Source of the DNA: CAIWTU01 sp963815135
Lineage (GTDB): Bacteria > Desulfobacterota > Desulfuromonadia > Geobacterales > Geobacteraceae
Assembly: GCA_963815135.1 (NCBI GenBank)
Contig: CAWFFO010000007.1
Span: forward strand, 180,291-244,290
Direction: 5' to 3'
DNA length: 64,000 nt
Shown here piece by piece: positions 1-8,758 of this stretch. Every line of letters begins with the position of its first letter. Positions within the stretch are counted from its first letter, which is position 1. The notes under the pieces were generated by a model that was not told where the DNA came from, did no database searches, and worked only from the letters and a program-made list of their open reading frames with translations. Both the position numbers and the translations under genes were made by a program.

Positions 1-309
1 TCGTTCATTTTAAATAACGATGAAGAACTGAAGGGGCAGATAGAAAAAATAAGGTCGGGCCGACGCTGGCTGCTGGAAAAAATGTCGCAGATGAAGGGCA
101 TTCATGTTTATCCTTCCGATGCCAATATTATTTTGTTCAAGGTGAGCGGTTTGGGAGATAAGCTTTTCGAAAACCTTATCAAAGACGGAATTCTGATCAG
201 AAATATGAGCAGGCCGGGGCGACTTTACAATTGTTTCCGGGTATGTGTCGGCACGGAAGAGGAAAACAGGCTGTTTATCGAGTCACTGCAACGTCAACTG
301 AACGGGTGA
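1..309 (+). CDS. hisC: Histidinol-phosphate aminotransferase, C-terminal part (partial)
   Basis: The frame is open from base 1 to a TGA at 307-309, giving the last 102 residues of a fold-type I PLP aminotransferase. HisC transfers an amino group from glutamate to imidazole-acetol phosphate in histidine synthesis. The visible part is the small C-terminal domain: a segment like the HisC 'YPSDANIILFKV' strand, then 'GILIRNMSRPG', where an Arg binds the substrate phosphate or carboxylate, and the 'FRVCVGTEEEN' end. The PLP lysine lies upstream of the window. hisB follows after about 90 bp on the same strand, which supports a histidine operon. Assignment to hisC rather than another aminotransferase rests on the motif and this context. 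Confidence 0.88.
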   Translation, partial: SFILNNDEELKGQIEKIRSGRRWLLEKMSQMKGIHVYPSDANIILFKVSGLGDKLFENLIKDGILIRNMSRPGRLYNCFRVCVGTEEENRLFIESLQRQLNG

Positions 310-401
310 TGTCTGTGTGACCTGATTGAAGTTTCTAATCGATTCGCATGATCGCAACAAGTAGCTCTTCTGTTTATATAAATTTTTTCGAGGAGGTTTG
401 C

Positions 402-989
402 ATGTCCAGAAAAGTCTCTGTGGAAAGAGTTACAAATGAAACCCGGATCAGACTGTCACTGGATGTCGATGGTTCGGGAGAGGCTAAAATATGTACCTCG
501 GTCCCTTTTCTGGACCACATGTTAAACCTGTTCGCCCGCCATGGCCTCTTCGATCTGCAGATTGAAGCGCAGGGAGACATCGATATAGACTTCCACCACA
601 CAGTGGAGGATATCGGTATCGTGCTGGGTGATGCGTTCAGGCAGGCTTTGGCCGACAAAAAAGGAATACGTCGTTACGGGGATGCAACGGTGCCCATGGA
701 CGAAACCCTGGCGAGCGCCACAGTTGATCTTTCGGGCCGCTCGTACCTCGTTTACCAGGTGAACCTGCCAAAGGTGAAAATCGGTGAGTTCGATGTCGAA
801 CTTGTTCATGAATTCTTTGCCGCATTCGCCAATAATTGCGCGTTGAATCTTCATTTGCGAGTTGTTTATGGAGATAACGTGCATCATATCGTGGAGGCAT
901 GTTTCAAGGCTTTCGCCCGTGCCATGGATGATGCGACTCGACTGGATGAGAGAATTAAAGGGGTTATGTCCACCAAGGGAAAATTATAA
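402..989 (+). CDS. hisB: Imidazoleglycerol-phosphate dehydratase
   Basis: HisB removes water from imidazole glycerol phosphate, the sixth step of histidine synthesis. The product is 195 aa, the usual length for the monofunctional enzyme without the phosphatase domain found in enterobacteria. Metal-binding histidine motifs are visible: 'FLDHML', 'DFHHTVEDIGI' and 'DNVHHIVEACFKAFARA'. The frame extends upstream to 348, but the ATG at 402 is preceded by GAGGAGG with good spacing and starts the conserved 'MSRKVSVERVTNET', so I choose it. It lies between hisC and hisH and is probably co-transcribed with them. Confidence 0.96.
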   Translation: MSRKVSVERVTNETRIRLSLDVDGSGEAKICTSVPFLDHMLNLFARHGLFDLQIEAQGDIDIDFHHTVEDIGIVLGDAFRQALADKKGIRRYGDATVPMDETLASATVDLSGRSYLVYQVNLPKVKIGEFDVELVHEFFAAFANNCALNLHLRVVYGDNVHHIVEACFKAFARAMDDATRLDERIKGVMSTKGKL

Positions 990-1007
990 AACGGGTAAAA
1001 GGTCTCG

Positions 1008-1634
1008 ATGATGATAGCGATAATTGATTATGGTATGGGAAACCTCCGTTCCGTGCAGAAGGGGTTTGAAAAGGTCGGCCTGGATGCGGTTGTTACCTCG
1101 GACCCGAAGGTTGTGATGGAAGCCGAACGGATAGTGTTGCCGGGGGTCGGTGCCTTTCCTGATTGCATGAGAAATCTTGAACAGGGTGGCTTTGTTGAGC
1201 CGCTACTGAGAGTCATTGAGGAAGGACGGCCGTTCCTGGGGATTTGCCTCGGACTTCAACTTCTGTTCACTGAAAGCGAGGAATTCGGAACTCACAAGGG
1301 ATTGAACCTGATCCCCGGGCGAGTTGTCCGCTTTCCGGAAGGAATGACAGAAAATGATGAAGAGCTAAAGGTTCCGCATATGGGCTGGAACCAGCTTTCT
1401 TTCAAACTCCGTCCCCCGGTTTTCGATGGGATAGCAGAGGGGACGAACTTCTATTTCGTTCATTCCTATTATGTCCAGCCGGAAGATTCATCCGTTATTG
1501 CGACAACAACCAATTACGGTTTTGATTTTTGCTCTTCGGTATGGAAGGACAATATAGTAGCTACCCAGTTCCATCCTGAAAAGTCCCAGGAAAAAGGGCT
1601 TGCAATATTAAAAAATTTCGGAGCGATGAAATGA
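1008..1634 (+). CDS. hisH: Imidazole glycerol phosphate synthase, glutaminase subunit
   Basis: HisH hydrolyses glutamine and passes ammonia to HisF for closure of the imidazole ring. It is a class I glutamine amidotransferase of 208 aa. The catalytic Cys is in 'GICLGLQLLF' (Cys80), and the His/Glu pair is in 'TQFHPEKSQ' near the C-terminus. The N-terminal 'IAIIDYGMGNLRSV' is typical. ATG codons at 1008 and 1011 are both possible starts. Its stop overlaps the hisA start by four bases (ATGA), which suggests translational coupling. Confidence 0.97.
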   Translation: MMIAIIDYGMGNLRSVQKGFEKVGLDAVVTSDPKVVMEAERIVLPGVGAFPDCMRNLEQGGFVEPLLRVIEEGRPFLGICLGLQLLFTESEEFGTHKGLNLIPGRVVRFPEGMTENDEELKVPHMGWNQLSFKLRPPVFDGIAEGTNFYFVHSYYVQPEDSSVIATTTNYGFDFCSSVWKDNIVATQFHPEKSQEKGLAILKNFGAMK

Positions 1635-2371
1635 TAGTAATACCGGCTATTGACCTGAAGGACGGCCGCTGTGTCCGCCTTGAGCAGGGACTTATGGAGC
1701 GTGACACGGTTTTCTGCGACAGCCCGGCTGAGCAGGCGTCGGAGTGGCAACGGCAGGGTGCCGAACTTCTCCATATAGTTGATCTGAATGGTGCATTTGC
1801 CGGTGAGCCGAAAAACCGTGATTCAATTGAGGAAATCATCAGGAATGTTACTATTCCCACCCAGCTGGGAGGAGGAATCAGGGACATGGCTACCATTACA
1901 GCCTATCTGGAACTAGGGATAAGACGAGTCATTCTCGGCACCGCAGCCCAGAGAAATCCTGCCCTGGTAAAGGAGGCATGCGGACTTTTCCCGGGCAGAA
2001 TAGTGGTCGGCATAGATGCCAAAAACGGGATAGTAGCGGTTCAGGGATGGGCTGAGCTTACCGGGATCAGTGCCGTGGAACTGGCGAAGAAATTCGAGGG
2101 CTACGGTGTATCTGCGATTATATATACCGATATTGCCCGGGATGGAATGCTCAGTGGTCCCAACATCGATGCTACCCGGAAACTGGCCGAATCGGTTCGA
2201 ATACCGATAATTGCTTCCGGAGGGGTTTCAACATTGCAGGATATTCGCGATCTGATGGAGATCGAGCAGGCGGGAGTTGTTGGAGTAATAACCGGCAAGG
2301 CGATTTATACCGGTTCCGTCAGGCTGGCTGAAGCGATATCATTAACGAAAAACAGAAACATTGAAGGATGA
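1631..2371 (+). CDS. hisA: Phosphoribosylformimino-5-aminoimidazole carboxamide ribotide isomerase
   Basis: HisA carries out the Amadori isomerisation of ProFAR to PRFAR. It is a 246-aa TIM barrel. The first strand 'VIPAIDLKDGRCVRL' contains the catalytic Asp of the HisA/HisF family, and the second catalytic Asp is in 'YTDIARDGMLSGPN'. The phosphate-binding ends 'GGGIRD' and 'IIASGGVS' are present. It overlaps hisH by four bases and is followed by hisF after an 87-bp gap. Confidence 0.97.
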   Translation: MIVIPAIDLKDGRCVRLEQGLMERDTVFCDSPAEQASEWQRQGAELLHIVDLNGAFAGEPKNRDSIEEIIRNVTIPTQLGGGIRDMATITAYLELGIRRVILGTAAQRNPALVKEACGLFPGRIVVGIDAKNGIVAVQGWAELTGISAVELAKKFEGYGVSAIIYTDIARDGMLSGPNIDATRKLAESVRIPIIASGGVSTLQDIRDLMEIEQAGVVGVITGKAIYTGSVRLAEAISLTKNRNIEG

Positions 2372-2458
2372 GAAAGCAGATTCTTTTCGGGTTGTTAAAT
2401 CTATCCATTTTTAGAACTCAACAGAAATGATCTGTTTGTGAAGTAACGGAGAATCTTG

Positions 2459-3220
2459 ATGCTGACAAAACGAATTATTCCATGTCTGGATGTAAAAGGC
2501 GGCAGAGTAGTAAAAGGGGTCAAGTTTCTGGAATTACGGGATGCCGGAGACCCGGTGGAAATTGCCGAAATGTATGATCAGCAGGGTGCCGACGAGCTGA
2601 CCTTCCTTGATATAACTGCCTCCTCCGACCAGAGGGATATAATTATAGACGTGGTGCGCCGAACTGCTGAACGAGTCTTTATGCCACTGACTGTTGGTGG
2701 GGGTGTCCGGACTGTTGAAGATATTCGCAGGTTGCTGAATGCCGGCGCCGATAAGGTCTCCATCAATACAGCGGCGGTTCACAGACCGGAGTTCGTTAAG
2801 GAATCAGCCGAACGTTTCGGTTCCCAGTGTACCGTGGTAGCCATTGACGCCAGGCGGGTGCCAGGGGAGGAACGCTGGGAGGTCTATACCCACGGCGGAA
2901 GGAATGCCACAGGTATCGACGCGGTAGAATGGGCACAGCGGATGGAAGAGTACGGGGCGGGTGAGATTCTACTCACCAGCATGGACTGTGATGGAACTAA
3001 AGACGGCTATGATATCGGCCTCACCAGATGTGTCGTAGATGCTGTTTCCATACCTGTTATAGCGTCAGGCGGGGTAGGCAACCTGGAGCATCTCCATGAA
3101 GGTTTTGTAAAAGCCGGTGCCAGTGCCTGTCTTGCTGCATCCATATTCCACTATCGTGAATACACAATTGGAGAGGCTAAGCAGTTTCTCAAACAAAGGG
3201 GTGTTGCTGTAAGGTTGTAA
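2459..3220 (+). CDS. hisF: Imidazole glycerol phosphate synthase, cyclase subunit
   Basis: HisF uses ammonia from HisH to convert PRFAR to imidazole glycerol phosphate and AICAR. It is a 253-aa TIM barrel that starts with the signature 'MLTKRIIPCLDVKGGRVVKG' (catalytic Asp in 'CLDV') and carries 'TSMDCDGTKDGYD' with the second catalytic Asp. The ATG at 2459 is chosen over a TTG one codon earlier because it follows GGAG at suitable distance. hisE follows within 50 bp. Confidence 0.97.
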   Translation: MLTKRIIPCLDVKGGRVVKGVKFLELRDAGDPVEIAEMYDQQGADELTFLDITASSDQRDIIIDVVRRTAERVFMPLTVGGGVRTVEDIRRLLNAGADKVSINTAAVHRPEFVKESAERFGSQCTVVAIDARRVPGEERWEVYTHGGRNATGIDAVEWAQRMEEYGAGEILLTSMDCDGTKDGYDIGLTRCVVDAVSIPVIASGGVGNLEHLHEGFVKAGASACLAASIFHYREYTIGEAKQFLKQRGVAVRL

Positions 3221-3270
3221 ATAACTATCTTTTCGCTAATCAGGTCAACGCACGCGGGTCGGGAACGTTT

Positions 3271-3606
3271 ATGTGTATAAATAATGATAATATTCTTGAT
3301 GCAGTCTATAACGTGATTCAGGAGAGAAAGTCCAATCCTGGTGAAAAATCCTATACTGCCTCCCTTTTCGGAAAAGGAATCGACAAAATCCTGGGAAAAA
3401 TCGGTGAAGAGGCTGCCGAAGTGATCATTGCGGGCAAAGGTGGAAAAAGGGAAGAGATTGTATACGAAACTGCTGATCTTTTCTTCCATACATTGGTGCT
3501 TTTGGGCTTTTACGATATCACGCCTGATGAAATTTACAATGAACTGCGCCGCAGATTCGGTGTATCCGGAATTGAGGAGAAAGAGTCGCGGTCCGGGAAA
3601 CAATAA
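3271..3606 (+). CDS. hisE: Phosphoribosyl-ATP pyrophosphatase
   Basis: HisE hydrolyses phosphoribosyl-ATP to phosphoribosyl-AMP, the second step of histidine synthesis. The 111-aa all-alpha MazG-like protein carries the metal-binding 'GEEAAEVIIAGK' and 'YETADLFFHTLVLL' (E-x2-E and E-x2-D pattern). It is a stand-alone HisE; no HisI cyclohydrolase domain is fused or adjacent, so hisI must lie elsewhere. It is the last gene before the rpsU promoter region. The ribosome site is weak, so the start is less certain than the family call. Confidence 0.93.
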   Translation: MCINNDNILDAVYNVIQERKSNPGEKSYTASLFGKGIDKILGKIGEEAAEVIIAGKGGKREEIVYETADLFFHTLVLLGFYDITPDEIYNELRRRFGVSGIEEKESRSGKQ

Positions 3607-3673
3607 GATAAAGAAAGGCTTTTCCCTAAACATCAGCCAGAATTAGATAAAGGCTGTAAGTGTCAAAAATATC

Positions 3674-3701
3674 TTGACATTTAATATTCCGATGATATTA
3701 T
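3674..3701 (+). promoter_or_regulatory. Sigma-70-type promoter upstream of rpsU
   Basis: A perfect TTGACA at 3674-3679 is followed after 16 bp by TATTAT (3696-3701). TATAAA and TATAAT alternatives lie just downstream (3699-3704 and 3711-3716). The site is in the 172-bp gap between hisE and rpsU and probably drives the rpsU-dnaG-rpoD operon. Confidence 0.6.
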
Positions 3702-3778
3702 AAAATCCTTTATAATCTATTACTGGCCATTTCTATATAATAGAACAAAATTCAAATATAGGAGGGAGGGGAATATGG

Positions 3779-3976
3779 ATGCCAGGAGTAAGGTTGAAGG
3801 AAAGTGATTCTTTTGAGCTTGCGCTGAAAAAGTTTAAGAAACAGTGCGAGAAAGCAGGGATTCTCTCTGAAGTCCGTAAGAGAGAACATTACGAAAAACC
3901 TAGCATTAAAAAGAAGAAAAAAGCCATAGCTGCCCGTAAAAGAGCTCTGAAAAAACAACGCAAGGTTATGGAATAG
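3779..3976 (+). CDS. rpsU: 30S ribosomal protein S21
   Basis: S21 is a small basic protein of the 30S subunit, here 65 aa. It has the family start 'MPGVRLKESDSFELALKKFKKQCEKAGIL' (core motif ALKKFKKQCEKAG) and a lysine-rich tail. The start at 3779 is preceded by a very strong ribosome site (GGAGGGAGGG at 3761-3770); an ATG at 3775 is out of frame. It heads the classic macromolecular-synthesis operon ahead of dnaG and rpoD, with a yqeY-like gene 11 bp downstream. Confidence 0.97.
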   Translation: MPGVRLKESDSFELALKKFKKQCEKAGILSEVRKREHYEKPSIKKKKKAIAARKRALKKQRKVME

Positions 3977-3987
3977 ATGAGGTCCTG

Positions 3988-4431
3988 ATGATGCTGCGGG
4001 AAAAACTGGTCGATGAAATGAAGGCAGCCATGAAGGCCAGGGATGAAGGCAGGCTGTCGGCAATCCGCATGGTCAGGGCATCTGTAAAAAACAGGGAAAT
4101 TGATCTTGGGAAAGAGCTGGATGATCGGGAAGTTATCGAAGTGATTGCTACCCTGGCCAAGCAGCGCAGGGAATCCATAAAGCTTTTCCAGGAGGCTGGA
4201 AGAAACGATCTTGTTGAAAAGGAAGAAAAGGAGCTGGCTATTCTTATTGGCTTTCTTCCCCGACAGCTTGAACGTGAAGAGATTTCCGAGATTGTTGCCA
4301 AAGCTGTTGCAGAAAGCGGAGCCCTCGGACCCGGGGATATTGGTAAGGTGATGAAAATCGTGATTCCCCAGGTTTCGGGTCGCGCTGACGGTAAACTGGT
4401 TAATGAAATTGTCAGGGAAAAACTTTCCTGA
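3988..4431 (+). CDS. GatB/YqeY domain protein
   Basis: This 147-aa protein belongs to the YqeY family, which shares the C-terminal tRNA-binding helical domain of the amidotransferase subunit GatB. Motifs seen are 'LRMVRASVKNREID'-like near residue 28, 'LAKQRRESIKLFQEAGR' and the C-terminal 'GKVMKIVIPQVSGRADGKLVN'. The precise biochemical role of stand-alone YqeY proteins is not established; a link to tRNA is assumed from the domain. It is co-directional with rpsU and dnaG, a common placement in Desulfobacterota. ATG codons at 3988 and 3991 are both possible. Confidence 0.9.
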   Translation: MMLREKLVDEMKAAMKARDEGRLSAIRMVRASVKNREIDLGKELDDREVIEVIATLAKQRRESIKLFQEAGRNDLVEKEEKELAILIGFLPRQLEREEISEIVAKAVAESGALGPGDIGKVMKIVIPQVSGRADGKLVNEIVREKLS

Positions 4432-4539
4432 CGGGGGGTGGTAATCAACTCCCTTTCTGAAGAGATACTCCAATAAATTGTGGGGGCTGTCGAATGATTG
4501 CCCCTACTTTTGATTTCAGCATACGATCGAGAGCATGGA

Positions 4540-5025
4540 ATGAACCTGATAGACATTCTTGTCTGGGCCATCTTGCTGGTCTTTGTAATCAAAGGTTTCT
4601 TGAAAGGCTTGGTCCGGGAGGTATGTTCCCTTGTGGGACTGGTCATGGGCATATGGGCAGCCTGCAAATATTATCCATCTCTTTCAGCGGCCATATGGCC
4701 TTACATTCACCTACCTCATTATGTATCTGCAACCATATCGTTTGTGCTGATATTCCTTATTATCGGCCTTCTCTTCTTTTTGCTGGGACATTTTCTGACC
4801 GTCATTTTCAAGTTTTCTCTTCTTGGCGGCGTTAATCGCGCCGGTGGTCTGATATTCGGATTTCTTCAGGGGGCGCTGGTTCTCAGCATCCTTCTCTGGC
4901 TCGGCACCACAAAACCAATGCCAGTGAAATTGAAATCACAGTTGTTGAGGTCTTCCGCCTCCCGCCCCTTTATCATGATTGGAAGAGATCTGATATCAGG
5001 CTGGGACGGTAAGGGCGGCAAATAA
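4540..5025 (+). CDS. CvpA family membrane protein
   Basis: The product is about 161 aa with four predicted membrane segments and the CvpA-type start 'MNLIDILVWAILLVFVIKGFLKGLVREV', where the GFxxGxxxE turn is diagnostic. A second marker, 'FSLLGGVNRAGGLIFGFLQGALVLS', matches the conserved glycine-rich helix. CvpA proteins are needed for colicin V production in E. coli and have a wider, poorly defined envelope role. The frame is open from 4498, but the ATG at 4540 matches the family start. It lies between the yqeY-like gene and dnaG. Confidence 0.82.
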   Translation: MNLIDILVWAILLVFVIKGFLKGLVREVCSLVGLVMGIWAACKYYPSLSAAIWPYIHLPHYVSATISFVLIFLIIGLLFFLLGHFLTVIFKFSLLGGVNRAGGLIFGFLQGALVLSILLWLGTTKPMPVKLKSQLLRSSASRPFIMIGRDLISGWDGKGGK

Positions 5026-5108
5026 AGCCGAATCCGGAAGTGCGGTAATGAAACCATCCGTATGTCTGATTTCTGATTCGATTTTTGTGCTCGCGGTACA
5101 GGTTCAAG

Positions 5109-6872
5109 ATGGTAATGATATCTGACGATAAAGTGCGGGAGGTGCGCTCCAGAGCGACAATTATGGACATAGTGGCGGATTATGTGCGCTTGAAAAAATC
5201 CGGTGCTAATTTTCTCGGGCTGTGTCCTTTTCACCATGAGAAAACCCCCTCTTTCAATGTTAATCCGTCTAAGGAAATATTTCACTGCTTTGGGTGCGGA
5301 GTCGGTGGTGATGTTTTTGCATTCCTGATGAGGATTGAGGGGCTGACTTTCCCTGAAGCGGTAAAATTCCTTGCAAAACGCGTCGGAGTTACTATTGAAG
5401 ATCGTCCGCCGAGCGCCGAAGAGAAACGTAAGGCCGAACAAAGAGAGTCATATTATCGGGTCATTGACCAGGTAGCACGTTTTTACAGCGCAATACTTGC
5501 TGATCATAAAGATGGGGAAATCGGCCGCCTTTATCTCTCCCGGCGTGGTATCGATATGGAAACAGCCGGAATCTGCCGACTCGGATATGCTCCTGACCGC
5601 TGGGATTCTTTAACAAGATATCTGGAGAAGGCCAGGATTTCTCCTGCTGTAGCTGAAAATCTGGGGCTTATCAGGAGAAAGGAAGGTGGGGGGTACTACG
5701 ACACCTTTAGGAACAGGGTACTCTTTACCATTACAGATCCGCAAGGTCGATGCATCGCTTTTGGGGGAAGGGTCCTTGATGACTCTCTACCGAAATATCT
5801 GAATTCACCCGAATCCGGCATATATCATAAAAGCGACGTGTTGTACGGCCTTGATCTTGCGAAACAGGCTGTCCGTGAAAAGGGATGCGTTTATATAGTC
5901 GAGGGATATTTCGATCATCTGGCGCTTTATAAAGCGGGATTCAAAAACGTTGTTGCCACCTGCGGCACAGCACTAACAGCCTCTCAAATCAAGTTGCTGA
6001 AGCGTTACGCCGACCAGATATTCACCCTGTTCGATGCGGATGCCGCCGGTAAAAAAGCTACTTTTCGGGCCATGGACCTTTTTCTGGAATCAAATTTTCC
6101 AGCCCGTGTGGTGACACTTCCGGAAGGAGAAGACCCAGACAGTTTTATCGGCAAGCATGGTGCAGCTGCTTTTCAGGAGAGGACAGGTAAGTCTGAACCT
6201 ATTTTCGAGTTTTTTGCACGTGAATTGTGTCGAAACAATGATATTGGAAATGTTGAAGGAAAAGTCAAGGTTCTTGATGAACTTGCCGTTCGTATTGAAA
6301 AAATGGCAAACCCTCTCGAACGGGATCTTTATACTAGAGAGGTGTCGCGTTTGATAGGTGTTGAAGAGAGTATCCTGAATAAAAGAGTCAGGCATGCCGA
6401 TGGACCAAAGCGAGGGAAACCTGCAGATATCGGAAAAGAAAAAAGAAAGGGAGGTGTTGGCGCGGAGGAAATGCTTCTGGCCTTGATGGGCAAATATCCG
6501 GAAGTAGCTGAAAAAGTGAAAGAATTTGGTGTTGCTCAGCTTTTTGGCGAAGACCTTGTGCCGGTTGCGGAAATTATACTGTTGCATATTTCTGTGAATA
6601 GAGGAATTGACTGGCCGAAGGTTCTCGAACATGTAAATTCTCCGGAAGAAAGGGAGCGTCTTTCTTCCTTGTTCGTCGATGACCGCCATCTTGAAGAAAT
6701 TGATGCCCAGAAGGCTTTCGAACAATGCTGTATGGTACTCGAACGGTCGGCACTGCGGGAAATGAAGACGCTGGCACGGGAGTTGGCAATGTCCGAACCG
6801 GGCAGCCGCGACTATTTGGACCTGCTGGATAAAATTGAGACCTTGCGAAACAGAAAATCACGATTACTTTAA
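5109..6872 (+). CDS. dnaG: DNA primase
   Basis: DnaG makes RNA primers at the replication fork. The 587-aa product has the three usual parts. The N-terminal CHC2 zinc-binding domain carries 'CPFHHEKTPSFNV...FHCFGCG'. The TOPRIM catalytic core has 'YIVEGYFDHLALYKAG' (catalytic Glu) and 'FDADAAGKKA' (DxD-type). The C-terminal helical part would contact DnaB helicase. The start could be ATG 5109 or 5115; the frame extends upstream to 5085 without a good ribosome site. It precedes rpoD by 30 bp, as in the classic operon. Confidence 0.96.
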   Translation: MVMISDDKVREVRSRATIMDIVADYVRLKKSGANFLGLCPFHHEKTPSFNVNPSKEIFHCFGCGVGGDVFAFLMRIEGLTFPEAVKFLAKRVGVTIEDRPPSAEEKRKAEQRESYYRVIDQVARFYSAILADHKDGEIGRLYLSRRGIDMETAGICRLGYAPDRWDSLTRYLEKARISPAVAENLGLIRRKEGGGYYDTFRNRVLFTITDPQGRCIAFGGRVLDDSLPKYLNSPESGIYHKSDVLYGLDLAKQAVREKGCVYIVEGYFDHLALYKAGFKNVVATCGTALTASQIKLLKRYADQIFTLFDADAAGKKATFRAMDLFLESNFPARVVTLPEGEDPDSFIGKHGAAAFQERTGKSEPIFEFFARELCRNNDIGNVEGKVKVLDELAVRIEKMANPLERDLYTREVSRLIGVEESILNKRVRHADGPKRGKPADIGKEKRKGGVGAEEMLLALMGKYPEVAEKVKEFGVAQLFGEDLVPVAEIILLHISVNRGIDWPKVLEHVNSPEERERLSSLFVDDRHLEEIDAQKAFEQCCMVLERSALREMKTLARELAMSEPGSRDYLDLLDKIETLRNRKSRLL

Positions 6873-6902
6873 TATATAGATGGTACGTAATGAGGTGAAT
6901 TA

Positions 6903-8661
6903 ATGGCAAAAAAAAGCATGGATGAAGTCAAACAGCTTATAGATATGGGTAAAGAAAAAGGCTTCCTGACCTATGATGAGGTTAACGACCTTCTTCCTCC
7001 GGACATGGTGTCTTCCGAACAGATTGATGATGTAATGAGTATGTTCGGAGAAATGGAAATAGAAGTCGTTGATTCTGCCCAGAAAGTAAAAATTCCCAAG
7101 GTTAATCTCGATCTTGATGAGGGAGAAGAGCTTGAGGGCGAGCAGGAAGATGTTGAATTTGAGCCAGGGGCACTCGGTCGTACCCACCGATCCGGTCAGA
7201 ATGTATTTGCGGGAAATGGGTTCCGTTTCCCTGTTGACCAGAGAAGGAGAAGTGGAGATTGCAAAGAGAATCGAAGAGGGTGACAGGGATGTCGCAAGAG
7301 TAATATATAATACTCCTATTACAGTTAAAGAGGTTATTTCCCTTGGGGAAATGCTTGAAAAATCCCAAATTGCCGCTGCGGACATAAGTAAAGAGATTGA
7401 AGAAGAAGAATTGGAAGAGGATGAGGAAGATGTACAAAAAACCAGACTCCTGGCTGAAATAGAAGAAATCAGGAATTGTGGCATGAAACTGGAGACCCTT
7501 CAGGCAGAGGCGGCTTCGGAGTCTTCGGTTTCAAAAAAAGAAAAGTACGATCATGAAATAAATGAACTGAAAGCCGGGATGACAGATGCCCTGCGTGCTC
7601 TCAGGTTGAAGGATCGTCACATTGAGCGAATAGCTCAACGCTTGAAGGAACTGTCCGGCAAAGTGGAAAACGTCAAAGAAGAAATAGGCGCATTGGATAA
7701 TTATCCCGAAATTTCAATTGATGAACTTCTGCAGCTTTGCGCAAGGATGCACAACAGCGAAGAGGAAAAGAAGAAGGTTCTGAAGAAGCTTAATCTTTCT
7801 CTCGACGATGCCCAGAAGTTTGAAAAAAGGTTGAAATCCGCCAAGAAAAAACTCGATAAAATCGAGGAGGAGTCCGGATTTAAAGCCGAAGAACTGGCAT
7901 CTGAAATAAGGGCGATCGCAGAGGGTGAAAGAAAATCCAAAGCCGCTAAATCCGAACTTGTAGAAGCGAATCTCAGGCTTGTAGTTTCTATTGCCAAAAA
8001 GTATACTAACAGAGGTTTGCAGTTCCTCGATCTGATCCAGGAGGGGAATATCGGCCTGATGAAGGCTGTGGATAAATTTGAATACCAGAGAGGCTACAAA
8101 TTCTCCACCTATGCGACTTGGTGGATTCGTCAGGCGATTACCAGGGCAATAGCCGATCAGGCAAGGACTATTCGTATCCCTGTGCATATGATCGAAACGA
8201 TCAACAAACTCATTCGCACCAGTCGACAGTTGGTGCAGGAAATAGGCAGGGAGCCTTCGCCCGAAGAAATCGCTGAGCGTATGAATCTTCCCCTTGACAA
8301 GGTGCGAAAGGTGCTGAAAATAGCAAAGGAACCCATTTCGCTGGAGACGCCCATTGGTGAGGAAGAGGATTCTCATCTTGGGGATTTTATTGAAGACAAG
8401 GGGGTCGTGTCACCTCTTGAAGCAGTGATCAAGGCCAACCTCTCGGAGCAGACCGCAAGGGTGCTTTCGAGCCTTACACCACGTGAAGAAAAAGTTCTGA
8501 GAATGCGTTTCGGAATCGGGGAAAGAAGCGATCACACACTTGAAGAAGTTGGGCAGAACTTCGAGGTTACCAGGGAGCGAATACGCCAGATTGAAGCAAA
8601 AGCGTTACGTAAATTGCGACATCCCAGTCGAAGCAAAAAGCTTAAAAGTTTTGTGGAATAG
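6903..8661 (+). CDS. rpoD: RNA polymerase primary sigma factor RpoD (frameshift in this sequence)
   Basis: RpoD directs RNA polymerase to housekeeping promoters. The first frame (from ATG 6903) encodes region 1.1 ('MDEVKQLIDMGKEKGFLTYDEVNDLLP') and runs to 'GALGRT'; the rest, from 'TDPVRMYLREMG', is in the +1 frame. Dropping one C from the CCC at 7183-7185 joins the two into a protein of about 585 aa. Regions 1.2, 2 ('EANLRLVVSIAKKY', 'STYATWWIRQAITRAI'), 3 and 4 ('TREEKVLRMRFGIG'-like, 'VTRERIRQIEAKALRKLR') are all intact. Because the gene is essential, a sequencing error is far likelier than true loss. A terminator follows directly. Confidence 0.93.
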
Positions 8662-8681
8662 AAGGCTGGGTTTTCCCATTG

Positions 8682-8718
8682 AAAAAAGCCGCATCGAATT
8701 TTCGAGGCGGCTTTTTTC
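8682..8718 (+). terminator. Rho-independent terminator after rpoD
   Basis: An inverted repeat with arms AAAAAAGCCGC and GCGGCTTTTTT, and an inner TCGAA/TTCGA pairing, ends in a T run 20 bp after the rpoD stop. It closes the rpsU-rpoD operon. Confidence 0.88.
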
Positions 8719-8758
8719 ATGCATATAAAAGAAAATTTGCGGAGAGGTTGAATTAAAT

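Noticed and set aside
522..887. Long minus-strand frames opposite hisB
   Set aside because: They lie fully inside a gene with strong family motifs and have no ribosome site; they are shadows.
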